A stretch of 52,330 bases of DNA. Origin: a virus. Below the pieces are notes generated by a model. It ran no database searches, was not told the DNA's origin, and saw only the letters and a program-made list of their open reading frames with translations. Positions 22,600-29,663 of this stretch are shown in pieces. The position numbers and the translations under genes are program-made. The stretch spans positions 1 through 52,330 of IMG/VR virus record IMGVR_UViG_3300007735_000753; one strand, given 5' to 3'. Every line of letters begins with the position of its first letter. Positions within the stretch are counted from its first letter, which is position 1.

Positions 22600-23042
22600 T
22601 AGCGACCTCGCTTACCGCGAGATGCCCTGCCCTCTTCATAGGCGCGTCGCATGAGCTTACCCATCGGGGTCTGGCCATAGGGACCGTAGATGATTGGCTT
22701 GATGGCCGCATCATCTCCATTCACCCCCGCCTGATAGGCCCCACGGATCATGCGATCCGACTCTTCCGGGTCTTCATAGGCAGCGGGGAACCCCTCATCC
22801 GCACCTGGACCTTCCATCTGCTTCTTGCGGGCGAATTCGTCCACGTCGCTATCACCCGTCTCATAGGGCATACCCCGACGCATACGGCTTGCAGAGGCTG
22901 CCTGTGGGGCGAAGGATGGGCCCTGAGCGACATTAGCCGCCATCGGGTCCATGCCCATTTCCCCGCCCTCTCCACCCATCTCTGCGCCTTCTAGGACGGT
23001 ATAGATGTCATCACGCACGGTAGGCGGTCGCTTCATCTTCAT
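22599..23042 (-). CDS. Small acidic internal-type protein with VRDDI motif
   Basis: A 147-residue protein. ATG 23042 is chosen because GGAG lies six bases upstream and the preceding stop is at 23045. It begins MKMKRPPTVRDDIYTVLEGA, contains RRGMPYETGDSDVDEF and ends RASRGKRGR. Methionine, glycine and acidic residues are frequent. The VRDDI, MPY and basic-tail elements link it to the surrounding presumed internal proteins. Function unknown. Confidence 0.5.
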   Translation of the reverse strand: MKMKRPPTVRDDIYTVLEGAEMGGEGGEMGMDPMAANVAQGPSFAPQAASASRMRRGMPYETGDSDVDEFARKKQMEGPGADEGFPAAYEDPEESDRMIRGAYQAGVNGDDAAIKPIIYGPYGQTPMGKLMRRAYEEGRASRGKRGR

Positions 23043-23044
23043 GT

Positions 23045-23743
23045 CTAACTCCACGTTCCTTCAGGAATGCGACCACGACCCAGTCCCTGGAGCGTTGGCC
23101 CTGCAATGTTCAACTTCCGGCGTGTGCCATCCCGCGCGATGATTTTGGACTTCTCCCGCTCGTACTCGTCGTATCTCTGGGAGTAATCGAGTCCTTTGGC
23201 TTCCAGCCATCTCCACACGAGGGAAAGCGTGAGGAGGTGCTCGGGCAATCTCCCGGTATCACTATCCGCCGCCCATGCCGCCTGTGCCGTACCACCCGAA
23301 GACTGGCACCACTTGTTGGAGACGTACTCGTAGTAGATGGTCTGCCCTGCAGAAGGAGCCGGCATGAAATAGAACTGGTTTCCTCTAATCCGGTACTGAG
23401 ACCAGACGGTGGAGGTCACCTGCGCCTTCTGCGCCTGCCAGCTTTGGGCACTGAGAGGCCCATACACTGGGTCAGTCGTGGTCCGGTTCCACAGGGTCTC
23501 GCTGATGATGCGGTCGAGGTCTGTGGGGAGGGTGTGCCCGGATTGGACCTCAGTAGCCACAGTCGTGAACGATGTTTCCGTCACCAACGCCTGCCAGTCA
23601 TGTTCCCGCATGAGGACATCACCGGCAATGTTGCACAGGGCAAGTAACTGCTTTTGCGTTTCGCCCGTGTTGCTGTAGACGGTGGAAGTCACAGGCAGGT
23701 TGAGCATGGCCTGCGCGCGATTGGTGATCGTGAGCAAACTCAT
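23045..23743 (-). CDS. Head completion/tail adaptor protein (gp4-like)
   Basis: A 232-residue protein. The opening (ITNRAQAMLNLPVTSTVYSN, then LLALCNIAGDVLMREHDWQA) and YYEYVSNKWC, RLPEHLLTLSLVWRWLEAKG and YDEYEREKSKI are the usual signature of podovirus gp4-like or tail tubular A-like proteins that bind under the portal and extend the head exit. It is encoded downstream of portal and capsid, consistent with a head-tail connector. Its first codon overlaps the stop of the next gene in ATGA style. Confidence 0.75.
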   Translation of the reverse strand: MSLLTITNRAQAMLNLPVTSTVYSNTGETQKQLLALCNIAGDVLMREHDWQALVTETSFTTVATEVQSGHTLPTDLDRIISETLWNRTTTDPVYGPLSAQSWQAQKAQVTSTVWSQYRIRGNQFYFMPAPSAGQTIYYEYVSNKWCQSSGGTAQAAWAADSDTGRLPEHLLTLSLVWRWLEAKGLDYSQRYDEYEREKSKIIARDGTRRKLNIAGPTLQGLGRGRIPEGTWS

Positions 23744-23970
23744 TTCCTGCGCCTTCCGTCATTGAGGGAGGGATAGACCCCCGCCGTGTAACCAGCGCCC
23801 ATGCCGGCAAGTGTCACGAGATTCTTCCGTTTCGCGTGAAACTTCTTCAGCTTGGGGCTTTGCCAGACTTTCCGGTCATAGAGTTTCCTCGCCCCGACAC
23901 CACCGAGTGCGGCCCCTGCAATGGGAGCCACCTCCAGCGCCTTGTCGAAGATGTCCCGGTTGTCTGACAT
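23740..23970 (-). CDS. Small internal-type protein with DNRDIFDK motif
   Basis: A 76-residue protein starting MSDNRDIFDKALEVAPIAGA. The motif is at residues 3-10, followed by two glycine-rich hydrophobic segments (APIAGAALGGVGARKLYD and LVTLAGMGAGYTAGVYP) separated by a Lys/Arg-rich loop, and an end NDGRRRK. It has the same plan as the proteins at 15704-16072 and 24229-24498. Probably a small membrane-active virion protein; no database family is recognised. Confidence 0.55.
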   Translation of the reverse strand: MSDNRDIFDKALEVAPIAGAALGGVGARKLYDRKVWQSPKLKKFHAKRKNLVTLAGMGAGYTAGVYPSLNDGRRRK

Positions 23971-23971
23971 G

Positions 23972-24229
23972 CTAGCCCTTCCTGGACTTGGTCACGACCG
24001 GCTTCTGGATCGGATACTCAAACGCCTTCTCAAACACATCGCGCGTGTCGATGGAGTTGATGGCCTTCGCAGCCTTCGTCACCGGAGAGACCTGTTTGGC
24101 AGGGCGGTACGGCATTGTCTTTGCTGTGCCCGTCCCCGGTACATAGTTGGGAATGGGAACAGTCTTACCCGTCCCCGGCTTGTACGGCATCTTGGGAAAA
24201 GAGCCGTAGGGGTTCTTCTGGTTCGCCAT
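23972..24229 (-). CDS. Small basic protein with MPY repeats and DTRDVFEK motif
   Basis: An 85-residue protein. KMPYKPGTGKTVPIPNYVPG and TMPYRPAKQVSPVTKA give two MPY-x-P elements. DTRDVFEKAF occupies residues 61-70, and the end is KSRKG. The rest is proline-rich and likely extended. It combines all the short motifs that recur in this cluster in one small protein. Function unknown; the start overlaps the upstream stop by one base. Confidence 0.55.
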   Translation of the reverse strand: MANQKNPYGSFPKMPYKPGTGKTVPIPNYVPGTGTAKTMPYRPAKQVSPVTKAAKAINSIDTRDVFEKAFEYPIQKPVVTKSRKG

Positions 24230-24498
24230 TACTTGCGCCTCTCTTTCTTTTTGGCGTCGTTGTACTGACGGTTCAACGAATGTCCCATGCTGTAGGCGCC
24301 ACCAGCCAGACCGCCAGCCATAGCGCCTTTAAAACCTTCATCGCCAAGGCGCTTACGACCGACTGCCTTCTTTGCTTTCCCAAAAGCACGACCAGCCACG
24401 CCACCAGCGAGCATTCCGGCGATCATTGGGGCGGGGGATTCCATGACCTTGTCAAAGATGTCCCGGTTATCTTCAACTTCCTTGAATTTCTTTCCCAT
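24229..24498 (-). CDS. Small glycine-zipper protein with DNRDIFDK motif
   Basis: An 89-residue protein starting MGKKFKEVEDNRDIFDKVME. The motif is at 10-17. Two glycine-zipper-like segments follow (APMIAGMLAGGVAGRAFGK and GFKGAMAGGLAGGAYSMG), with a basic loop between, and the end is KKKERRK. AGGAGG lies seven bases upstream of ATG 24498. The architecture fits insertion into or crossing of a membrane during DNA delivery, but this is inference. Confidence 0.55.
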   Translation of the reverse strand: MGKKFKEVEDNRDIFDKVMESPAPMIAGMLAGGVAGRAFGKAKKAVGRKRLGDEGFKGAMAGGLAGGAYSMGHSLNRQYNDAKKKERRK

Positions 24499-24510
24499 GA
24501 GGACGCCTCC

Positions 24511-24864
24511 TTACGACGCTACAGTCGGAATCGTATGGCAGGCAGTGGCGCTCGTGAAGAACACCACAACGCTCTTGGCCGTGGCCATGGAGAGCGAGGT
24601 CGTGGCGTTGATCGTGGCACCCGTGGGCGGGTACAGGGTCAGGGTAGAGCCGCTCTCGTTCTTCACGAGGTAGGTATCACCCTTGTTGGAAGCAGGGAGA
24701 ATGGCCCCGCCTGAACCGGACGAAAGCAGGACGCATTCCGCCGTGATCTTCGCCGCATCCGTCGCGCTCGATCCCGCTGCTGCCAGCGACTGCGCTTCGC
24801 CCACAATAGCCTGGGCCTGAACTGCCGGCGTACCGGCGCTCATCAACTTTGTCTGTCGTGCCAT
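24511..24864 (-). CDS. Small beta-rich virion-region protein
   Basis: A 117-residue protein starting MARQTKLMSAGTPAVQAQAI. The N-terminal third is helical and alanine-rich. The remainder (GDTYLVKNESGSTLTLYPPT and SMATAKSVVVFFTSATAC) looks like a compact beta sandwich. A similar domain type is common in small phage proteins near capsid genes. It could be a decoration or minor head protein. No firm family. Confidence 0.5.
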   Translation of the reverse strand: MARQTKLMSAGTPAVQAQAIVGEAQSLAAAGSSATDAAKITAECVLLSSGSGGAILPASNKGDTYLVKNESGSTLTLYPPTGATINATTSLSMATAKSVVVFFTSATACHTIPTVAS

Positions 24865-24870
24865 TCGTAG

Positions 24871-25503
24871 TTACTCCTTTGCCTTCCTGGCTCTTGGTTC
24901 TGCGGCAGGTGTCTCGGTTTCCCGTTCCTTCACCGCGCTCAATAATTGGTCCATCTGGATCTGCATCAGGTCCAACTGACGCTTCAGTTCCCGGTTCTCG
25001 ACTTCCATCTTGGCGAGAGGGGCTGCACTCTTTGCGCTATCCATGAACGCCTTCGCCTTCTCGCGCATGTCACGCAGGCCAATGGCGCCCGGCTTTGAAA
25101 TTGCGCCGTCGCTCAACGCTGCCAACTGCTGCACCGTGAAGACGTTCATGTATTCGAGGGCCTTGGCCATCTCGGTCGGGATCAGCGGCCAGAGGGAGAG
25201 TGGAATCCCGTCTCCAATCATGTCCGGGTTAATTCTCTTTGACTTCCAGATGCCGTACTCGTTCGGAAACTGCTCCTTGATCGCCTGCGTCACGCGCTTG
25301 ACCGGGGAGTTGCCTTTGTCCCCTGCAATAAGCAGTTCAACAAACTCAACCGTGCGGAATACGGGGAGGCCGTTCGCATCGATTTCATTCGTGCGCTTTG
25401 TTTCCTCGAAGAAGCGCGGCGTGATGTGCGCCATGTTCTCTTTCTTCGGGATTTTCTGCTGCAAGGCGACGCGGTCGTGCATTTCCATGTTGTCAAAAGA
25501 CAT
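24871..25503 (-). CDS. Conserved-type phage protein with C-terminal coiled coil
   Basis: A 210-residue protein. The N-terminal domain includes HITPRFFEETKRTNEIDANG and QFPNEYGIWKSKRINPDMIG, a helix-hairpin-like region (VFTVQQLAALSDGAISKPGA) follows, and residues about 155-195 form a coiled coil (MEVENRELKRQLDLMQIQMD). Such proteins are common between capsid and tail genes of podovirus-like phages but lack an assigned role. The end is charged and ends RKAKE. Confidence 0.55.
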   Translation of the reverse strand: MSFDNMEMHDRVALQQKIPKKENMAHITPRFFEETKRTNEIDANGLPVFRTVEFVELLIAGDKGNSPVKRVTQAIKEQFPNEYGIWKSKRINPDMIGDGIPLSLWPLIPTEMAKALEYMNVFTVQQLAALSDGAISKPGAIGLRDMREKAKAFMDSAKSAAPLAKMEVENRELKRQLDLMQIQMDQLLSAVKERETETPAAEPRARKAKE

Positions 25504-25574
25504 TGGATCTTCCTTCTAGTCGTAAGACTTCCGCCGGAATTGGCGGAGTGGTCTTGAAAAAATGGAGTGGGGAC

Positions 25575-25754
25575 CTAACCCCCGAAGACCTTCTCGAACA
25601 CGTCGCGTGTGTCTTCAGTAGGAATAGCAAGCATCCTGCGCCTATCCCTCAAAATCTGGTCCGGGCCTGATTCAATGGGCGGGAGGGGCTTGGGTCTTGG
25701 GGTTGGTACAGGTCGCTTGGGTTGGGTCTGCGGCCTTGGCTTCTTGGGCGTCAT
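25575..25754 (-). CDS. Small Pro/Lys/Arg-rich protein ending in DTRDVFEK motif
   Basis: A 59-residue protein from ATG 25754 (GAGGGTT upstream; a TTG at 25760 is possible). Residues 1-30 are proline and basic (MTPKKPRPQTQPKRPVPTPR), then a helix, and DTRDVFEKVFGG forms the very C-terminus. The motif is the fifth copy in this genome and is almost the only structured part of this protein, which suggests that the motif itself is the functional element. Confidence 0.55.
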   Translation of the reverse strand: MTPKKPRPQTQPKRPVPTPRPKPLPPIESGPDQILRDRRRMLAIPTEDTRDVFEKVFGG

Positions 25755-25756
25755 GC

Positions 25757-25993
25757 TCAACCCTCAATCATCGGGGAGCCGACTACGGCCCCCGTTGCCT
25801 GCCGACGCTGCTTCCACTCACCGCACCAATCTTCGCTCTTGGTCCATGGCCACGAGCCCACCCACACATCACGCTTGGAGTCGATGCAGCGTGAGGATGT
25901 CTCTGGGCCTGATACACGGCACTTGGCCCATGTCCTCCCGCCAATATCCGCATTGTCCCGCCCCCAGAAGAAGCAGGTTGAGCAATCTTCCAT
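25757..25993 (-). CDS. Small cysteine/tryptophan-rich protein
   Basis: A 78-residue protein. ATG 25993 is chosen because AGGAG lies seven bases upstream. It has five cysteines, in DCSTCFFWGRDN, KCRV, RCID and WCGEW, and several tryptophans, which suggests a metal-binding or disulfide-stabilised fold. It overlaps the next small gene by no more than a few bases. No function is recognised. Confidence 0.55.
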   Translation of the reverse strand: MEDCSTCFFWGRDNADIGGRTWAKCRVSGPETSSRCIDSKRDVWVGSWPWTKSEDWCGEWKQRRQATGAVVGSPMIEG

Positions 25994-26003
25994 TGGTGAT
26001 CTC

Positions 26004-28079
26004 CTAGTGAGCCAGAACCCGCTCGGCTTCGTCCGCATGTTCAAGGGGGGCGAACACATCGTCCCGCATGAAGCGTGCTACCTTTCGATATCCATGTTCA
26101 GCCATGAACAGACTAAGCATCCCCTCAGTCCCGCTGATTTCATCAAGGCCCTTGTTCTCACAGACGATGAGGGGCCGGTTGGATTGAATTGTCTCAGAGG
26201 CGCCATAAAGAGCCGGTGCTTCCATCCCCTCAATATCAAGGTAGATGAGGTCCACGCTCTGGGGACCGAGTTTGTCGATGACCATGACGGGGATATTAGG
26301 CACACCGTTCAGGTCAATTCCAATTGAGCCCGTATTGTCCCGGTCCCGAACAGACAGAGCGATCTTCCCCTCCTCCTGCCCGATGGCTGCGTTATGAATG
26401 ACAACATTATCATGCCTCACATTACGCACGAGGCACTTGAAGTTGGTTGGGTCGGGCTCGAACGTCCAGACTTCGTCGAAGACGAGCGCCATTGCATTAG
26501 CGAAGATCCCCACATGACCGCCCGCCTGGATGGCTGTACGACGCTTCTTGCTTGGAATGGCCTCGATGACCTTCCCAATCTTCCATACTTCGTCAATTAC
26601 CGCAGGGACTGAAACCCGGTCCTCCAAAGGCCTCCAGAGGTTATCGTAATGGACGATATCCCCTTCGACCTCGTGCGGCTTGTTGCGCTCTTCGGCGATC
26701 TTCTGGGACACCCACCCCAACAGACCACCACAATGCACATTGATCTCGCACCCCAAGGACGCGAGTTCATCGCTCAGACCGATAAAGTCCTCAACCTGCC
26801 TGATCATCCAGCTTGCGGCTTTGAATTTTCGCCCCTCGACGTTCACATCGATCTGGGCGTCTTTATCGTTCTCGGGTTGGGCGTAGGAATGGTGTTTATC
26901 CTCTTCAAAGGAAGAGTCCATCCCATAGACGTGGATGTACCTGAACCCTTGTGCATAGGCCCCGCAGAGGGCTTTCATGCCTACCGTGGTGCCTCCTCCA
27001 ATGATGGTCACTGCCCTTCCCTTCGGGACAAACTCATCACACGTCGCTTCGTGCCAGAGAATGACCTTTCCCTCTGCCTTGGCAAAGAGTGAGGGGTGAC
27101 ATTGAGAAGCTAGATAATGAACCCAGTCCCCACCCACAAACCGCTCATTCACGTCACGCGCGTCCACAATCCATTGCGCGTCTACGTGAATATTGTTTTC
27201 AGTGAGATACTGAGCCGCCCCGTTCAGGGCCCATATAGTCTGGCCTGACAGGGAGCGGGCTTTGAGTTCAGGAAGGCTGGCCTTGAGGGAGGGACCTCCC
27301 CCTACAATGCAAACACTCTTCTCATTGGCCGGCAGTTGGATGAGTTCTGGTAAACCCAACGAGAGCGCGTGCTCTACATTGGCCTTGAGAACATCCAACT
27401 CGGTATTGCACCGAACGAGGATCTCGAGAGATCCAACGCCCCCAACCTTCCACACATCTGGAACCCACCCAAAATCTACTTCATGCGGTCTTGGATTCCC
27501 ATGAAACACCACAACCTTCGCACCCTTCGGCGGGTACTTCTGACAGTGAACCTTGTACGAAACAAAGTCTCCGGGAAACAGGTTCTGCCACGTAGCAGGA
27601 TACGTTCGCTTCTCGATCCAGGATTGATCCCCGCCCAGATCGTGGGTGGGATACCCTGCGCTAACGTATTCATTCCATAGGTGGTGCCCAAACCCGGACA
27701 CCCACGACATCACGGAGGATTGCTTGCCCCCGGGTCGGTAGAAGTCCTCAAGCATGATGAACTGTTCACTCGCCCTGACGATATCATCAAGTGGACCGAG
27801 GATCAGTGTGTCCAAGTCGAGGAAGAGGATTCTGTCTCCCTTGGGGAATAGCCCCTCGGAGAATAACCAGAGCTTATTCCACCAGCCCTCGAGACCTTCA
27901 GGAAGCGACCTTGTGACAATCGCCTCGTGATAGCCGAGGTTTGGCTCATCAGTGAAGCAAGCAAACTCGCCTTCGGTTCCTCCCTCAAGATTACGGGAGA
28001 CCATGTCGTGAAGGCGATTGACGTATTCAGCCCCCCGGCCAAGGTAGTTCCCCTTCTGCACGCATACGATGTGAAGCAT
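26004..28079 (-). CDS. Three-domain glycosyltransferase / MptE-like / FkbM methyltransferase fusion
   Basis: A 691-residue protein (ATG 28079; longer start 28130 possible). Residues 1-215 look like a GT8-type glycosyltransferase with LFLDLDTL as the DxD metal site (88-90). Residues about 250-460 match the DUF115/MptE-like domain of motility accessory factors (CIVGGGPSLKASLP, WALNGAAQYL, TIIGGGTTVGMKALCGAYAQ, HVYGMDSSF). Residues about 515-685 match FkbM methyltransferases (VWTFEPDPTNFKCLVRNV, HNAAIGQEEG, YLDIEGME). It probably builds or methylates a sugar on a protein or glycan. It lies between a decoration-type gene and the internal-protein cluster, so a virion protein is a plausible target. 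Confidence 0.8.
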   Translation of the reverse strand: MLHIVCVQKGNYLGRGAEYVNRLHDMVSRNLEGGTEGEFACFTDEPNLGYHEAIVTRSLPEGLEGWWNKLWLFSEGLFPKGDRILFLDLDTLILGPLDDIVRASEQFIMLEDFYRPGGKQSSVMSWVSGFGHHLWNEYVSAGYPTHDLGGDQSWIEKRTYPATWQNLFPGDFVSYKVHCQKYPPKGAKVVVFHGNPRPHEVDFGWVPDVWKVGGVGSLEILVRCNTELDVLKANVEHALSLGLPELIQLPANEKSVCIVGGGPSLKASLPELKARSLSGQTIWALNGAAQYLTENNIHVDAQWIVDARDVNERFVGGDWVHYLASQCHPSLFAKAEGKVILWHEATCDEFVPKGRAVTIIGGGTTVGMKALCGAYAQGFRYIHVYGMDSSFEEDKHHSYAQPENDKDAQIDVNVEGRKFKAASWMIRQVEDFIGLSDELASLGCEINVHCGGLLGWVSQKIAEERNKPHEVEGDIVHYDNLWRPLEDRVSVPAVIDEVWKIGKVIEAIPSKKRRTAIQAGGHVGIFANAMALVFDEVWTFEPDPTNFKCLVRNVRHDNVVIHNAAIGQEEGKIALSVRDRDNTGSIGIDLNGVPNIPVMVIDKLGPQSVDLIYLDIEGMEAPALYGASETIQSNRPLIVCENKGLDEISGTEGMLSLFMAEHGYRKVARFMRDDVFAPLEHADEAERVLAH

Positions 28080-28100
28080 TGGAAGTCTCGGTTGGGGGGA

Positions 28101-28133
28101 AGGAAGAAGGGGTGAGCCTTTGGAGCCCACCCC
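28101..28133 (-). terminator. Hairpin after the decoration-type gene
   Basis: On the minus strand GGGGTGGGC and GCTCACCCC form a 9-bp stem with one wobble around a 7-nt loop, followed by TTCTTCCTTCC. It may partly terminate after the abundant capsid messages and lower expression of the fusion protein gene downstream. Confidence 0.5.
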
Positions 28134-28148
28134 GGTAGTTACTTAGCC

Positions 28149-28655
28149 TTACGTGGCGGTCTCAATGGCCGGGCGGTTGATAAGAACCGTGACCGTTGAG
28201 GTAGCCGACGCAACCGTCGTCAGGTTGGCAGAGCGAGCGCCCACGATGCCCTTGCCCGAGGAGGCAGTGGTGTAGACGCGGCCCGCCGTGCCCGAGAGCC
28301 AGAGGCCAGTTGCCGGAGGCACAGACACCGCCGTCTTCTTGATGGAGGCCAGACCCTGGATCTGGTACCAGCCATACTGAGACGCAATGTTCGCCGACAT
28401 GGCAACCGCGAGCGGCGAACCGTCCGTGGTGGCGTTGGTCGGAGACAAGGTGGTCTGGAACGTCGTGGCGTTGTACGTCACGAGAGAGCCCACCACCGTC
28501 GAGGCAACGCCCAGAAGGTAGATGAACTCGCCGCCGCCGCCGCCCGTGTCCGTCTGGCGACCACGAACAATGGTCCCCAGCGGGTGGTTGGCGACAGTAT
28601 CGGTCGTGGCGATAGGCTGCCCGCCGATGTAGTTGTCAGTGATAATCCAAGGCAT
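28149..28655 (-). CDS. Putative capsid decoration protein
   Basis: A 168-residue beta-rich protein starting MPWIITDNYIGGQPIATTDT. GTIVRGRQTDTGGGGGEFIY, LVTYNATTFQTTLSPTNATT and YQIQGLASIKKTAVSVPPAT alternate as in small capsid-stabilising or head-fibre domains. It lies 14 bases downstream of the capsid gene, the usual position for a decoration protein. Assignment rests on position and fold impression. Confidence 0.55.
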   Translation of the reverse strand: MPWIITDNYIGGQPIATTDTVANHPLGTIVRGRQTDTGGGGGEFIYLLGVASTVVGSLVTYNATTFQTTLSPTNATTDGSPLAVAMSANIASQYGWYQIQGLASIKKTAVSVPPATGLWLSGTAGRVYTTASSGKGIVGARSANLTTVASATSTVTVLINRPAIETAT

Positions 28656-28669
28656 ATGTTGTCCCTCCT

Positions 28670-29635
28670 TTAAGCGACAATGACGCCCTGCAGCGAGCGA
28701 TTGCTGCAGGTGAGGTTGCCGGCCCAGCCGATGAGCTTGACCATGGCGTCCTGGTTGACCGAGAACCGATCCGGGTTCATCGGGACCATGTTGCGGTCAC
28801 GGTGAGGACGGAACTTGATGTAGTTGGTGTTCAGGAAGTACATGTGCGCGCTCGGCGCCGTACCCGAGAAACCACCATCATACACAACGTCCGCACCCAT
28901 GAACTTCAGGGTCTGGAAGCCGGCGGAAGCCATCTTGTCGTCAGTGACGCGCTGAATGGCCTGCAGGGATTTCCAGTAATAACCGAAGTAGGTGTTGTCC
29001 GCGACGATGAGGTCCGGCACATCCCGGTTGCGCGAGATGGACAGGTAGAGCGAGTTCATCGCGTCCTGAATCGTCAAAGCCGAAGCCGCGACGCCATTGG
29101 CGCTGAAGTCGTACACCGCGTTCTGCCAGAACGAGTAGGTCGAGGAGTTGATGCCTCCAACCGTACCCGTACCAGCGTCCGACACCAGAAGCTGCAGACC
29201 ACCGATCTGCTTGCCGCCCGTGCCCGTGCCGTCCGAGTAGACGCCCGTGCTGAGGTTGTTCAGCATCGTCTTTTCGGCGTTCTTGATGCGGGCTTCGAGG
29301 AGGTCGATGACCTTCTCACGGCCCGAGTTCTTCAGGAGTTCAAGACCATTGATCTTGACGGCAACGGCGGCCTGCTTCCACTCGTACTCGGCCGAGGTGA
29401 AGACATCCGAAGAGCCCACGTTCAGGGTTTCGTCGCCGCTGTAGTACATGAACGTGCTGTTTTCAGCGTATTCAAGTTCCTCAACGATGGAGCGACCGCC
29501 AGAGACGGGAGCGATGTTTTCCTTGTCCTGAAGACGGGACAGGAGAGCGATATTCTTGGACATGTTGTCACGCAGTTTTCCGCTGCGATAGCGGAGGGTC
29601 GTGGTGACGATTTCGTCCAAACCAGGACTTGGCAT
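28670..29635 (-). CDS. Major capsid protein (HK97-fold type)
   Basis: A 321-residue protein beginning MPSPGLDEIVTTTLRYRSGK. An N-arm helix, an E-loop-like stretch (GGRSIVEELEYAENSTFMYY), the spine-helix region (KVIDLLEARIKNAEKTMLNN), IQDAMNSLYLSISRNRDVPD and a C-terminal beta domain (SAHMYFLNTNYIKFRPHRDR) match the plan of phage capsid proteins annotated in the HK97 superfamily. It lies directly after an acidic scaffold-like gene and upstream of a decoration-type gene. There is no fused protease. Confidence 0.85.
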   Translation of the reverse strand: MPSPGLDEIVTTTLRYRSGKLRDNMSKNIALLSRLQDKENIAPVSGGRSIVEELEYAENSTFMYYSGDETLNVGSSDVFTSAEYEWKQAAVAVKINGLELLKNSGREKVIDLLEARIKNAEKTMLNNLSTGVYSDGTGTGGKQIGGLQLLVSDAGTGTVGGINSSTYSFWQNAVYDFSANGVAASALTIQDAMNSLYLSISRNRDVPDLIVADNTYFGYYWKSLQAIQRVTDDKMASAGFQTLKFMGADVVYDGGFSGTAPSAHMYFLNTNYIKFRPHRDRNMVPMNPDRFSVNQDAMVKLIGWAGNLTCSNRSLQGVIVA

Positions 29636-29663
29636 GGATTGTTACCTCATAAGTTTGTTGGGA

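Noticed and set aside
26649-27092. Plus-strand frame of 147 codons opposite the fusion protein
   Set aside because: It mirrors the coding strand of a well-supported three-domain protein and has no start signals or family match.
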